This document shows positions 36,125-44,998 of a stretch of DNA of 64,000 bases, piece by piece. The position numbers and the translations under genes are program-made. The DNA is taken from assembly GCF_003575975.1 (NCBI RefSeq), contig NZ_QQXK01000010.1:53039-117038 (forward strand). The letters are read 5' to 3'. The stretch's first letter is position 1, and the number at the start of each line of letters is the position of its first letter. Source of the stretch: Galactobacter valiniphilus (GTDB taxonomy: Bacteria > Actinomycetota > Actinomycetes > Actinomycetales > Micrococcaceae). The notes beneath the pieces were generated by a model. That model was not told the origin of the DNA, did no database searches, and worked only from the letters and a program-made list of their open reading frames with translations.

Positions 36125-36357
36125 GCGGCCACGCGGGGGCGCCCGGGTACACTTCCCTACACCAGTGAATGGATGCTCGGTCGCACCCCTTTTCTTGTCC
36201 TTCTGCGGCGTTGACGCGTCGCTCGGGCGGGGACTTACCCGCCCACTGCCACACCGCGATCGGCTCCGTGCCTCGCGCCCGCTTCGCGCCCCGGAGGAGC
36301 CACACGGCCCTCAACGGGACGCCCGGCCGGCGCCAACCAGAAAAGGAACCGCCCACC
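36125..36357 (+). promoter_or_regulatory. Leader region of the RNA helicase gene
   Basis: This 233-base noncoding stretch contains TACACT at 36148-36153, a possible -10 box. That would give an untranslated leader of roughly 200 bases before the GTG at 36358. Long leaders are common on cold-inducible RNA-helicase messages, but no known element is recognised here. Confidence 0.35.
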
Positions 36358-37992
36358 GTGAGCGAATCCACCCAGGACGTCGCAGCCGACGCCCCGCAGC
36401 CCACCTTTGCCGACTTCAAGGTGGTTCCGGCCATCGTTGAGGCGCTGGCCGACAAGGGCATCACCCACCCCTTCCCCATCCAGGCGATGACGCTTCCCGT
36501 GGCCCTCGGGGGCCACGACATCATCGGTCAGGCCAAGACCGGCACGGGCAAGACCCTCGGCTTCGGCATCCCCGCGCTGCAGCGTGTGGCCGTGCCGGGT
36601 TCGCCGGAGTTCGAGAAGCTCGCCAAACCGGGCGCCCCGCAGGCCCTCATCGTCGCCCCGACCCGCGAGCTCGCGGTGCAGGTCGCCGAGGATCTCGCCG
36701 CCCCGGCCAAGCGCCTCGGCGCCCGCATCGCGACCATCTACGGCGGCCGCGCCTACGAGCCGCAGATCGAGCAGCTCGAGGCCGGCGTCGAGGTGGTCGT
36801 CGGCACGCCCGGCCGCCTCATCGACCTCATGCGCCAGCACCACCTGGACCTCAAGCATGTGCGGACCGTCGTCCTGGACGAGGCCGACGAGATGCTGGAT
36901 CTTGGCTTCCTGCCCGACGTGGAGCGCCTGCTCTCCGCCGTGCCCGAGGTCCGCCAGACCATGCTGTTCTCCGCCACCATGCCCGGCCCGGTCATCGCCA
37001 TGGCCCGCCGCTACATGAGCCAGCCGACCCACATCCGCGCCGCGGATCCGGACGACGATTCGATCACCAAGAAGGACATCCGTCAGGTGATCTACCGCGC
37101 GCACCACCTGGACAAGGACGAGGTCATCGCCGGCATCCTCCAGGCCGAGGGCCGCGGCCGTTCGATCATCTTCACGCGCACCAAGCGCCAGGCCGCCCGC
37201 CTGTCCGAGGAGCTCACCGACCGCGGCTTCGCGGCCGGCGCGCTGCACGGCGATCTGGGCCAGGGCGCCCGTGAGCAGGCCCTGCGCGCCTTCCGCAGCA
37301 ACAAGGTGGACGTGCTCGTCGCGACCGACGTCGCCGCGCGCGGCATCGATGTGGACGACGTCACCCACGTCATCAACCTGCAGTGCCCGGACGACGAGAA
37401 GACCTACCTGCACCGCGTGGGCCGCACGGGCCGCGCCGGCAACAAGGGCACCGCCATCACCTTTGTTGACTGGGAGGACGTCCCGCGCTGGGGCCTCATC
37501 AACAAGGCCCTGGGCCTGGACGTGCCGGAGCCGCTGGAGACCTACTCCTCGTCCCCGCACCTCTTCACCGATCTGGACATCCCCAAGGGCACCAAGGGCC
37601 GCCTGCCGCGCGACAAGCGCGTGCTCGAGGGTCTCTCCGCCGAGAAGCTCGAGGACCTGGGCGAGACCGGCAAGCGCCACGGTTCCGACCGCGGTGAGCG
37701 CGGCGGCCGCGGCGGCCAGGGCTCCCGCGGCGGCGAGCGCGGCGAGCGCGGCGGGCGCGGCGGCCAGTCCCGCGGCGGCCGCGGCGAGGGCTCCGAGCGC
37801 CGCGAGCGCGGCAAGGGTCACGCCGATCGCCCGGGCCACGAGGGCTCCAAGCCCAAGGCCGACGGCGAGCGCGCCCCGCGCGCCGAGGGCTCCCGCTCCG
37901 AGGGCACCGGCGCCCCGCGCCGTCGCCGTCGCACCCGCCGCGGCGGGCAGGGCGGCGAGGGCCAGCAGGGCGGCGCAGCGGCCTCCGAGTGA
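36358..37992 (+). CDS. DEAD-box RNA helicase with RGG-rich tail
   Basis: A 544-residue helicase (RhlE/DeaD-like). It has a Q motif near ITHPFPIQAMTL, motif I AKTGTGKT (59-66), PTRELA, DEAD (174-177), SAT, and motif VI HRVGRTGRAG. The C-terminal 110 residues are an Arg/Gly/Glu-rich tail with repeated RGG, GERGGRGG and RGE units for RNA binding. It remodels RNA structure in ribosome assembly or decay; its neighbour is an RNB ribonuclease. The GTG start follows AAAAGGA. Its stop overlaps the methyltransferase start (GTGA). Confidence 0.92.
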   Translation: MSESTQDVAADAPQPTFADFKVVPAIVEALADKGITHPFPIQAMTLPVALGGHDIIGQAKTGTGKTLGFGIPALQRVAVPGSPEFEKLAKPGAPQALIVAPTRELAVQVAEDLAAPAKRLGARIATIYGGRAYEPQIEQLEAGVEVVVGTPGRLIDLMRQHHLDLKHVRTVVLDEADEMLDLGFLPDVERLLSAVPEVRQTMLFSATMPGPVIAMARRYMSQPTHIRAADPDDDSITKKDIRQVIYRAHHLDKDEVIAGILQAEGRGRSIIFTRTKRQAARLSEELTDRGFAAGALHGDLGQGAREQALRAFRSNKVDVLVATDVAARGIDVDDVTHVINLQCPDDEKTYLHRVGRTGRAGNKGTAITFVDWEDVPRWGLINKALGLDVPEPLETYSSSPHLFTDLDIPKGTKGRLPRDKRVLEGLSAEKLEDLGETGKRHGSDRGERGGRGGQGSRGGERGERGGRGGQSRGGRGEGSERRERGKGHADRPGHEGSKPKADGERAPRAEGSRSEGTGAPRRRRRTRRGGQGGEGQQGGAAASE

Positions 37993-39026
37993 GCCAGCTG
38001 AACCGCGACGCGTGGTTCAGCCTCGACGGTGAGTCGGCGGTGGTGGCCGGGGATAACCTGGCCGCCACCGCCGCTCTGCCGAGCGGGGCGTTCACGATTG
38101 TCTATCTCGATCCCCCGTTCAACACCGGCCGGGTGCAGCGCCGTGAGCGCTTTGTTGGCTCCCGCCTGCCCGACGACGCAGCGGAGCCGGCTCCCGAGGG
38201 CGCCTCGCCTTCCGGCGCCGCCGGGGCGGCACCCGCCCCGGCGGGCCGGGGCACCCAGCCCTCCCCCACGCCGTCGGGCGCTGAGGCGCATCAGTCCCGC
38301 GTGGGCGAGGGCGTGCGCAGCGGCTTCCGCGGCGCGAGCTACGCCTCCGTGCGCACCGAGCTGGCGCGCTACAACGACCGCTTCGAGGACTTCTGGGGCT
38401 TCCTGTTCCCGCGCCTCGAGGAGGCCTGGCGCCTGCTCGCCGAGGACGGCACGCTCTACCTCCACCTCGACTACCGCGAGGCGCACTACGCCAAGGTGGC
38501 CATGGACGCGCTCGTGGGCCGCGAGCGCTTCGTCAACGAGATCATCTGGGCCTACGACTATGGGGCCCGGCCCAAGCGCCGCTGGCCCGCCAAGCACGAC
38601 ACCATCCTGATGTACGTCAAGGATCCGATGCGCTATCACTTCGATTCCTCCGAGGTGCAGCGCGAGCCGTACATGGCCCCCGGGCTCGTGACGAAGGAGA
38701 AGGCGGTGCGCGGAAAGCTGCCCACCGACGTCTGGTGGCACACCATCGTCTCGCCCACGGGCAAGGAGAAGACGGGCTACCCCACGCAGAAGCCGCTCGG
38801 GATCCTCAAGCGGATCATCGCCGCGTCCTCGCGCGAGGGCGATTGGGTGCTCGACCTCTTCGCCGGGTCCGGGACCACGGGCGCCGCCGCGGCCGAGCTG
38901 GGGCGGCGCTTCGTGTGCGTCGACGCGCACGCCGACGCCGTGGACGTCATGCGCAGGCGCCTGCCGGCGGCGCGCTTCATCGACCTGCGCTGGGATGAAC
39001 GGGCCGGGGACGGCGAGCCTCGCTAG
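37989..39026 (+). CDS. Orphan site-specific DNA methyltransferase (beta class)
   Basis: A 345-residue N6-adenine or N4-cytosine methyltransferase. Motif IV is DPPF (41-44) and motif I is FAGSGTT (291-297). The order IV then I makes it beta class, and GYPTQKPL precedes motif I as usual. A low-complexity Ala/Pro/Gly insertion spans about residues 60-108. No restriction endonuclease or specificity subunit is nearby. The GTG start overlaps the helicase stop by four bases, so the two are translated in concert. It may set an epigenetic mark; target sequence unknown. Confidence 0.85.
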   Translation: MSQLNRDAWFSLDGESAVVAGDNLAATAALPSGAFTIVYLDPPFNTGRVQRRERFVGSRLPDDAAEPAPEGASPSGAAGAAPAPAGRGTQPSPTPSGAEAHQSRVGEGVRSGFRGASYASVRTELARYNDRFEDFWGFLFPRLEEAWRLLAEDGTLYLHLDYREAHYAKVAMDALVGRERFVNEIIWAYDYGARPKRRWPAKHDTILMYVKDPMRYHFDSSEVQREPYMAPGLVTKEKAVRGKLPTDVWWHTIVSPTGKEKTGYPTQKPLGILKRIIAASSREGDWVLDLFAGSGTTGAAAAELGRRFVCVDAHADAVDVMRRRLPAARFIDLRWDERAGDGEPR

Positions 39027-39029
39027 GCT
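39024..39029 (+). promoter_or_regulatory. -10 box (TAGGCT), leaderless, for the MFS gene
   Basis: TAGGCT, straddling the methyltransferase stop, ends six bases before the GTG at 39036. Confidence 0.45.
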
Positions 39030-39035
39030 GAGGCG

Positions 39036-40274
39036 GTGAGTGCCACCACCGACACCCTGCCCCGCCCCAGCGCCGCCCTGCGGCGCGCCCGCCTCGGCGT
39101 CTTCGCGAGCTTCCTCGCGTGCGGCTTTGCCGTCGCGACGTGGGTGGTGCACATCCCCCGGCTCATGAACAACACCGGCCTGAACGAGGCCGGACTCGGG
39201 GTGCTGCTCCTGGTGCTCGGCGTGGGCGCCCTGCTGGCGATGCAGGCCGGTGGCTCGCTCGCCGCGCGTTGGGGCTCCAAGCCCGTGCAGGCCTGGGGCA
39301 CCGTGGTCATGTTCCTCGGGATCGTGGCGGTCTCCCTGGCCCCCGACCCGCTGTGGCTGGCCGCCGGCCTCATGCTCTTCGGCGTCGGCAACGGCGCGCT
39401 TGACCTGGCCATGAACGAGCAGGCAGTCCGCGTGGAGCAGGCCTACGGCCGCCCCATCATGAGCGCCTTCCACGCCTTCTTCTCGGTGGGCGGCGCCCTC
39501 GGGGCGCTGCTCGGCGGCGCGCTCCTGGCGCTGCAGATGCCCTCCGTCGCTTCCATGAGCATCATGGGCGCCGTGTGCGCCGTCGTGGCCCTCGGCGCGC
39601 TCCCGGTCCTCATGCCCTCGCATGCCGCCGTCGCCGCCGCCCAGGGCGCGGACGCCGCGCCGGCGGCCGTGGCCCCGGCTCCGGCCCGCTCGCACGTGCT
39701 GCGCCTCGGCCTCATCCTTGGTCTGCTCGCCTTCGCGTTCTTCCTCGCCGAGGGCACCGTGAACGACTGGAGCTCGCGCCACGCCGTGGAGCACTTCGGC
39801 ACGAGCGAGTCCCTCGCCGCAGCCGCCTACGGCACCTTCTCCACGGCCATGACGATCGGCCGACTCTGCGCCGACCGCGTGGCCGGGCGCTTCGGCGCCG
39901 GCGCCGTGGTGCGCTACGGCTCCCTCATCGCCGCGGTGGGCCTGCTCGGCGTGGTGTTCCTCCCGAGCTTCGGCTGGGCCGTGGTGGGCTGGGGCCTGTA
40001 CGGCATCGGCCTCTCCGGCATCGTTCCGCAGCTCTTCACGGCGGCCGGCTCGCTGGTTCCCGGGCCGCGCGGGGCCGTGGTCCTGGCCCGGATCGTGGGC
40101 GCCGGCTACGTCGGCATGCTCGCGGGGCCCGCCATCGTGGGCGGGTTGGCCGGGCTCGTCGGCCTCAACGACGCGCTGCTGCTGCCCGTGGCGCTGTGCC
40201 TCATCGGCTGCGCGCTCTCCTTCACCCTGCGCCTGAACGGCCCGGCGGCGAAGGCCGGTTCAGGAGAGGTCTGA
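39036..40274 (+). CDS. MFS transporter
   Basis: A 412-residue major facilitator protein with about twelve transmembrane helices in two sixes, split by a loop at about residues 195-228 (AHAAVAAAQGADAAPAAVAP type). It resembles the YbjJ-like branch: N-terminal VHIPRLMNNTGLNEAGLGVLLL and a GNGALDLAMNEQAVRVE segment. The substrate cannot be inferred. Its last 15 bases overlap the 3' end of the convergent PHP gene. Confidence 0.85.
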   Translation: MSATTDTLPRPSAALRRARLGVFASFLACGFAVATWVVHIPRLMNNTGLNEAGLGVLLLVLGVGALLAMQAGGSLAARWGSKPVQAWGTVVMFLGIVAVSLAPDPLWLAAGLMLFGVGNGALDLAMNEQAVRVEQAYGRPIMSAFHAFFSVGGALGALLGGALLALQMPSVASMSIMGAVCAVVALGALPVLMPSHAAVAAAQGADAAPAAVAPAPARSHVLRLGLILGLLAFAFFLAEGTVNDWSSRHAVEHFGTSESLAAAAYGTFSTAMTIGRLCADRVAGRFGAGAVVRYGSLIAAVGLLGVVFLPSFGWAVVGWGLYGIGLSGIVPQLFTAAGSLVPGPRGAVVLARIVGAGYVGMLAGPAIVGGLAGLVGLNDALLLPVALCLIGCALSFTLRLNGPAAKAGSGEV

Positions 40275-41129
40275 GGCCTCGAAGCCCACGTACTCGGGGG
40301 CGTCGGTCCGCTCGAGGAGGCGCAGCAGGGCGAGCGGCTCGGTCGTATTCTCCCCGAGGCGGTTCGGCTTGCCTGCACCGTGGTAGTCGGAGGACCCGGT
40401 GACGATGAGGCCGCGTTCGGCGGCGAGGGAGAGCAGCTGGCCGCGCCCCTCCTCCGAGTTGTCGCGGTGATAGACCTCCACGCCGTCCAGGCCGGCCTCG
40501 ACGACGGCGAGCATGTCCGCCTTGCCGATGACGCGCCCGCGCGCGCCGGCGACGGGGTGGGCCATGACGGCGGCTCCCCCTGCGCCGTGGATCAGCCGCA
40601 CGGCGTCCACGGGATCCAACGCGGGCTGGCCCACGTAGTAGGGGCCGCGCGGCGACAGGATGTGGGCAAAGGCCTCGGTGCGGTCCTTCACCACGCCGGC
40701 CGCCACGAGCGCATCGGCGATGTGCGGGCGGCCGATCGTGGAGCCGTCCTGGGTCTGCGCCTGGACCGACTCCCAGTCGATGGGAAAGTCCTCCGCGAGC
40801 CGGTCGACCATGGCCTGGGCGCGGTGATCGCGTGAATCGCGCAGCCCGGCGAGCGCCGCGGCGAGCTCCACGTCCGCGCGGCTCACGCCGTAGGCGAGCA
40901 TGTGGACGCTGATCCCCGAGGTCGGCACGCGGCACGTGACCTCGATGCCGCCGAGCCATCCCACGCCGTGCAGGGCGGCCGCCTCGCGGGCCTCGTCCCA
41001 GCCGGCGCTCTGATCGTGGTCCGTCAGCGCCACGACGTCGAGGCCGGCCGCGGCGGCGTCGGCCACGAGCTCGGCCGGGGCCTGCGTCCCGTCGGAGACC
41101 CAGGAGTGCGTGTGCAGGTCGATGCGCAT
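40260..41129 (-). CDS. PHP-domain phosphoesterase (TrpH/RNase AM-like)
   Basis: A 289-residue PHP protein. The metal motif DLHTHS (4-9) is at the N terminus, then ALTDHDQSAGW, GIEVTC, a MAHPV segment and SSDYHGAGKP. This matches 3',5'-nucleoside bisphosphate phosphatase and 5'-3' RNA exonuclease homologues (YciV type). It probably hydrolyses pAp or short RNA ends. The ATG lacks a ribosome site but has TAGCCT eight bases upstream. Confidence 0.87.
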   Translation of the reverse strand: MRIDLHTHSWVSDGTQAPAELVADAAAAGLDVVALTDHDQSAGWDEAREAAALHGVGWLGGIEVTCRVPTSGISVHMLAYGVSRADVELAAALAGLRDSRDHRAQAMVDRLAEDFPIDWESVQAQTQDGSTIGRPHIADALVAAGVVKDRTEAFAHILSPRGPYYVGQPALDPVDAVRLIHGAGGAAVMAHPVAGARGRVIGKADMLAVVEAGLDGVEVYHRDNSEEGRGQLLSLAAERGLIVTGSSDYHGAGKPNRLGENTTEPLALLRLLERTDAPEYVGFEASDLS

Positions 41130-41137
41130 GAACGCTA

Positions 41138-41143
41138 AGGCTA
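41138..41143 (-). promoter_or_regulatory. -10 box (TAGCCT), leaderless, for the PHP gene
   Basis: Minus-strand TAGCCT ends eight bases before the ATG at 41129. Confidence 0.4.
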
Positions 41144-41150
41144 ATGGCTC

Positions 41151-41186
41151 GGGGCGGCCCGGCGTGATTCCACGCCGGGCCGCCCC
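41151..41186 (-). terminator. Terminator hairpin after the GMC pseudogene
   Basis: Perfect 16-bp arms (41151-41166 and 41171-41186) with loop attc. It lies between the GMC stop and the PHP promoter, so it should insulate the two same-strand genes. Confidence 0.75.
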
Positions 41187-41216
41187 GTCAGCGAGTCGCC
41201 GCTCCGGGCGGCAGGA

Positions 41217-42741
41217 TCAGGCCAGCATCATGGCGGCTGCGCGCTCGGCGATCATGACCGTGGGCGCGTTGGTGTTGCCCGTGGTGATGTCGGGCATGAT
41301 CGACGCGTCGGCGACGCGCACGCCCTCGAGGCCGCGCACGCGCAGGGTGCGCGGATCCACCACCGCGGTGTCGTCCAGGCCCATGCGGCAGGTGCCCACC
41401 TGGTGGTGGTACGTGACGGTGCGGTCGCGGACGTAGCCCTCGAGCTCCTCGTCGCTGTCGCCGAGCTGCTCGCCCGGGTAGACCTCGCGGGCGCCCCAGC
41501 CCTCGGCGAGGGCGGCCTGGCGGCCGATCTCGCGGCACTGGCGCACCGAGGCGATCATGGAGTCGACGTCGGCCTCGTCGGCGAGCGCTGCCACGTCCAC
41601 CTTCACGCCGTCGGCCAGCTCGGGGCCGGCCAGCGTGAGCGAGCCGCGGCCCGCGGGGCGCACGATGCCGGCCACGAGGCTGAAGCCGTTGTCCGGGCCC
41701 TCCATGTCATCCAGGAAGTACATGGGCAGGGAGAAGTGCAGCGGCTGGGTGTCCGGGACCGCCAGATCGGGGCGCGAGCGCCAGAAGTGGTGCGTCTCGG
41801 CGGCGCCGACGCCCGGCGCGGGAACGGCGCGCTCGGTGGAGTAGATGACCGGCACGAGGAAGTGATCGTGCAGGTTCTTGCCCACGCCCGGTGCATCGAG
41901 GACGGGCTCCACGCCCACGGCGCGCAGTTCCTCGGCCGGTCCCACGCCGGAGCGCAGCAGCACCTCGGGCGAGCCGAGGGCGCCCGCGCACAGCACGGTC
42001 TCCTCGGCGAGCAGGCGCTGCGTGGCGCCCTCGGCGTCGAGGTACTCGACGCCGCGCACCGTGGTGCCCTCGAGGATCAGGCGGGAGACCCGGGCGCCCG
42101 TGATGAGGCGCAGCGCGGCGGAGCCGGCGACGGGCTCGAGGTAGGCGTTCCAGGTGTTGAAGCGCTTGGCATCGCGGACGTTGAGCTGCATCTTGGAGAC
42201 GCCGTCCGGCTCACCCGAGTTGTAGTCGGCGTCCTCCGGCAGGCCCCACTGGCGGCACGCCTCGAGGATGGAGTCCTGGACCTCGTCGCGGCCGAAGTTC
42301 TCGCGGACGTCGAGCAGGCCGCCCGCCCCGCGCAGCTCGGAGGCGCCGCCATCGAAGTCCTCGATCGCCTTGAAGACGGGGAAGCACCTCGTCCCAGCCC
42401 CAGCCAGGGCAGCCGCGGTAGGCCCACGCGTCGTAGTCGGCGCGGTGGCCGCGCACCCAGATGGTGGCGTTGAGCGCGTGCGAGCCGCCCACGACCTTGC
42501 CGCGAGGCAGGCGCAGGGCACGGCCGCGCAGGCCCTCCTGCGGCTCCGTGACGTAGTCCCAGTCCTCGGGGCCGCGCCACAGGCCACCGGCCGCGGCGAC
42601 GTCGGCGATGATCGGGTTCTCGGGCAGGCCGCCGGCCTCGAGCACGGCCACGATCTTCCCGGCGTCCAGCAGGCGGCGGGCGATGACGTTGCCGGCCGAG
42701 CCTGCGCCGATCACGATGACGTCGACGTCGTTGTCCTTCAC
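41217..42741 (-). pseudogene. GMC-family flavoprotein oxidoreductase, frameshifted
   Basis: Two frames together encode one GMC oxidoreductase (choline dehydrogenase-like) of about 507 residues. The first frame runs from the GTG at 42741 (AAGGAG site) through [17 protein letters not shown] and [20 protein letters not shown] to WDEVLP. Homology then continues in another frame from [16 protein letters not shown] to the stop at 41217, including [19 protein letters not shown] and [14 protein letters not shown]. The shift falls at a run of four G (42378-42381 plus strand); removing one base restores the frame. It is either a recent inactivating indel or a sequencing error. The rest of the gene looks undamaged. 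Confidence 0.85.
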
Positions 42742-42925
42742 GGGTACTCCTTCACGCGTTGGTGGCGCGCGGGTGTCGCGCCTCACACTCCCACCCTGCC
42801 CCACCGGGGCAACGGCGCGCCGTCCACTTTCCGCCATCCGAACCGACCATTTGCGCCACGCGCGCCGCCGCGGCCGGGCAGAGTGCACAGCCCGCGCTTG
42901 GACGCGGGCGAGGAGCGGTGGGAGC

Positions 42926-44494
42926 ATGGAGGACGTGATGACCCAGAACCCCGACATGTCCACCCCCGAGGGCGACCAGCCCCTCGAGGACCGCGTCAAC
43001 AACCGCTCGATGCGCCCCGATTCGGCCGCCTTCAAGGCCTTCATGGCCGCCAACTGGGCCCCGAGCCAGGACGAGGGCACCACCCGCATGGCCTCGGCCG
43101 ACTTCGCCGCCGCCCGCCGTGCCAAGCTCTCCGCCCGTTTCCCGGGCGAGCGCCTCGTCATCCCCGCCGGCCCGCTCAAGGTGCGCTCCAACGACACCGA
43201 CTACCGCTTCCGCCCGCACTCCGGCTTCGCCCACATGACGGGCCTCGGCCTGGACCTCGAGCCCGAGGCCGTGCTGGTCATGGAGCCCGTCGAGGCCGGC
43301 CAGGGCGAGCTCGGCTCCGGGCACCTGCCCACGCTCTACTTCCGTCCCATGGCCGGGCGCGACTCGGAGGAGTTCTACTCCAACGCCCGCACCGGCGAGT
43401 TCTGGATCGGCGAGCGCCACACCCTCGAGTCCCTCGCGGCGCTGACGGGCCTGCCCACGGCGCACATGGACCTCGCCCTCGAGGACGCCATCACGGAGAA
43501 CGCCGGCCACGCCGCGTTCAACGGCATCTCCATCCGCCTCGTGCGCGAGGTCGATCAGACCGTCGACGCCGTCGTCGACACCTCCCGCATCAACACGGGC
43601 ATCACCGACCTCGAGGCCACGGACGCCGCCGACGGCGAGCTGACCGAGGCCCTCTCCGAGCTGCGCCTCGTCAAGGACGCCTGGGAGATCGAGCAGATGC
43701 GCGCCGCCGTGGCGGCCACCGCCAACGGCTTCGACGACGTCGTCCGCGCCCTCCCGCGCGCCGTGCAGCACAAGCGCGGCGAGCGCGTCATCGAGGGCGC
43801 CTTCTTCGCCCGCGCCCGCGAGGAGGGCAACGACCTCGGCTACGAGACCATCGCCGCCTCGGGCAACCACGCCACGGTGCTGCACTGGATCCGCAACGAC
43901 GGCCAGGTCAACGACGGCGAGCTGCTGCTCGTCGACGCCGGCGTGGAGGCGGACTCGCTCTACACGGCCGACATCACGCGTACCGTGCCGGTCAACGGCG
44001 CCTTCTCCGAGGTCCAGGCCCGCGTCTACCAGGCCGTCCTCGACGCCGCCGACGCCGCCTTCGACATCGTCAAGCCCGGCATCACCTTCCGCACCGTCCA
44101 CGAGACGGCTCTCAAGGTGCTGGCCGAGCGCCTGCACGCGTGGGGCCTGCTGCCCGTCTCGGTCGAGGAGGCCATCTCCCCCGCCGGCCAGCAGCACCGC
44201 CGCTGGATGCCGCACGGCACGAGCCACCACCTTGGCCTCGACGTCCACGATTGCGCCCAGGCCCGCCAGGCCCTCTACCAGGACGGCGTCCTGGAGCCCG
44301 GCATGGTCTTCACGATCGAGCCCGGCCTCTACTTCAAGGCCGAGGACCTGGCCGTCCCGGCCGAGTACCGCGGCATCGGCGTGCGCATCGAGGACGACAT
44401 CCTCGTCACCGAGACCGGCGCCGAGCGCCTCAGCGCGGACGTCCCGCGCACGGTCGCCGAGGTCGAGGCCTGGATGGCCCGCATCAACGGCTGA
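42926..44494 (+). CDS. pepP: Xaa-Pro aminopeptidase (aminopeptidase P)
   Basis: A 522-residue pita-bread-fold M24B peptidase that removes N-terminal residues before proline. The AMP_N domain covers about 55-200. The dimetal ligands are visible: Asp337, Asp349, His434 (HGTSHHLGLDVHD), Glu465 (EPGLYF) and Glu489 (RIEDDI). There is no signal peptide, so it is cytoplasmic. Start 42926 is used; an ATG four codons later (42938) has its own GGAGG and is a real alternative. It is divergent from the broken GMC gene. Confidence 0.92.
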   Translation: MEDVMTQNPDMSTPEGDQPLEDRVNNRSMRPDSAAFKAFMAANWAPSQDEGTTRMASADFAAARRAKLSARFPGERLVIPAGPLKVRSNDTDYRFRPHSGFAHMTGLGLDLEPEAVLVMEPVEAGQGELGSGHLPTLYFRPMAGRDSEEFYSNARTGEFWIGERHTLESLAALTGLPTAHMDLALEDAITENAGHAAFNGISIRLVREVDQTVDAVVDTSRINTGITDLEATDAADGELTEALSELRLVKDAWEIEQMRAAVAATANGFDDVVRALPRAVQHKRGERVIEGAFFARAREEGNDLGYETIAASGNHATVLHWIRNDGQVNDGELLLVDAGVEADSLYTADITRTVPVNGAFSEVQARVYQAVLDAADAAFDIVKPGITFRTVHETALKVLAERLHAWGLLPVSVEEAISPAGQQHRRWMPHGTSHHLGLDVHDCAQARQALYQDGVLEPGMVFTIEPGLYFKAEDLAVPAEYRGIGVRIEDDILVTETGAERLSADVPRTVAEVEAWMARING

Positions 44495-44501
44495 ACGCCC
44501 A

Positions 44502-44561
44502 CACAGCACGACGGCGGCCGGTCACCTTGTCTCCATGGTGACCGGCCGCCGTCGTGCTGTG
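44502..44561. terminator. Large bidirectional terminator
   Basis: Arms of 25 bases (44502-44526 and 44537-44561) are perfectly complementary, with a ten-base loop between pepP and the convergent gene ending at 44570. Confidence 0.85.
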
Positions 44562-44569
44562 GGTGGGCC

Positions 44570-44998
44570 TCAGAGGCCGTAGGCCTCCGGGGCCTCGTCG
44601 AGGCGCTCGGCGAGCAGCTCCTCGAGCCGCTCGGCGTCCACCGTCTCCTCGAAGCGCGTGTCGAGGGCGGCACGCACGTCAGTGGCCTTGATCCCGGCGT
44701 CCGCATCGACGGGGTAGCCGTCCTCCGACCAGTTGTAGGCGGCCGAGAGCTGGTCCGCCGCGGCCCCCAGGCCGAGCGCGCGGAAGGCGTCGACGACGTC
44801 CGCGACGGCCGCGTCGCCGTCCTCCTGCTCGGCGAGGGACTCGACGGAATCGACGAGGCCGTCCTCGTCCGCGAGTTCGACGAAGGAACGGGCGTGGTGC
44901 AGCGCAGCAACGGCGTCCGGCACCTCGCCGCCCGCGGCGAGCTGGCGCGAGGCAGCGGCGGCGAGGCGCGCGACGTCCTCGAGGCGGTCGGCGCTCAC
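44570..44998 (-). CDS. Hypothetical acidic protein
   Basis: A 142-residue protein rich in Ala, Glu and Asp and predicted all-helical, with no membrane segment. The GTG start overlaps the stop of the upstream stress-protein gene by four bases (GTGA), so it is very likely real and coupled. I do not recognise a family. It might be a partner of the membrane protein encoded upstream. Confidence 0.65.
   Translation of the reverse strand: MSADRLEDVARLAAAASRQLAAGGEVPDAVAALHHARSFVELADEDGLVDSVESLAEQEDGDAAVADVVDAFRALGLGAAADQLSAAYNWSEDGYPVDADAGIKATDVRAALDTRFEETVDAERLEELLAERLDEAPEAYGL

Noticed and set aside
36358..39026. Restriction-modification or phage-defence system
   Set aside because: No endonuclease, specificity subunit or other defence gene accompanies the methyltransferase.
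42370..42390. Programmed ribosomal frameshift in the GMC gene
   Set aside because: The run is only four identical bases, there is no clear slippery heptamer or stimulatory structure, and GMC enzymes are not known to use recoding.
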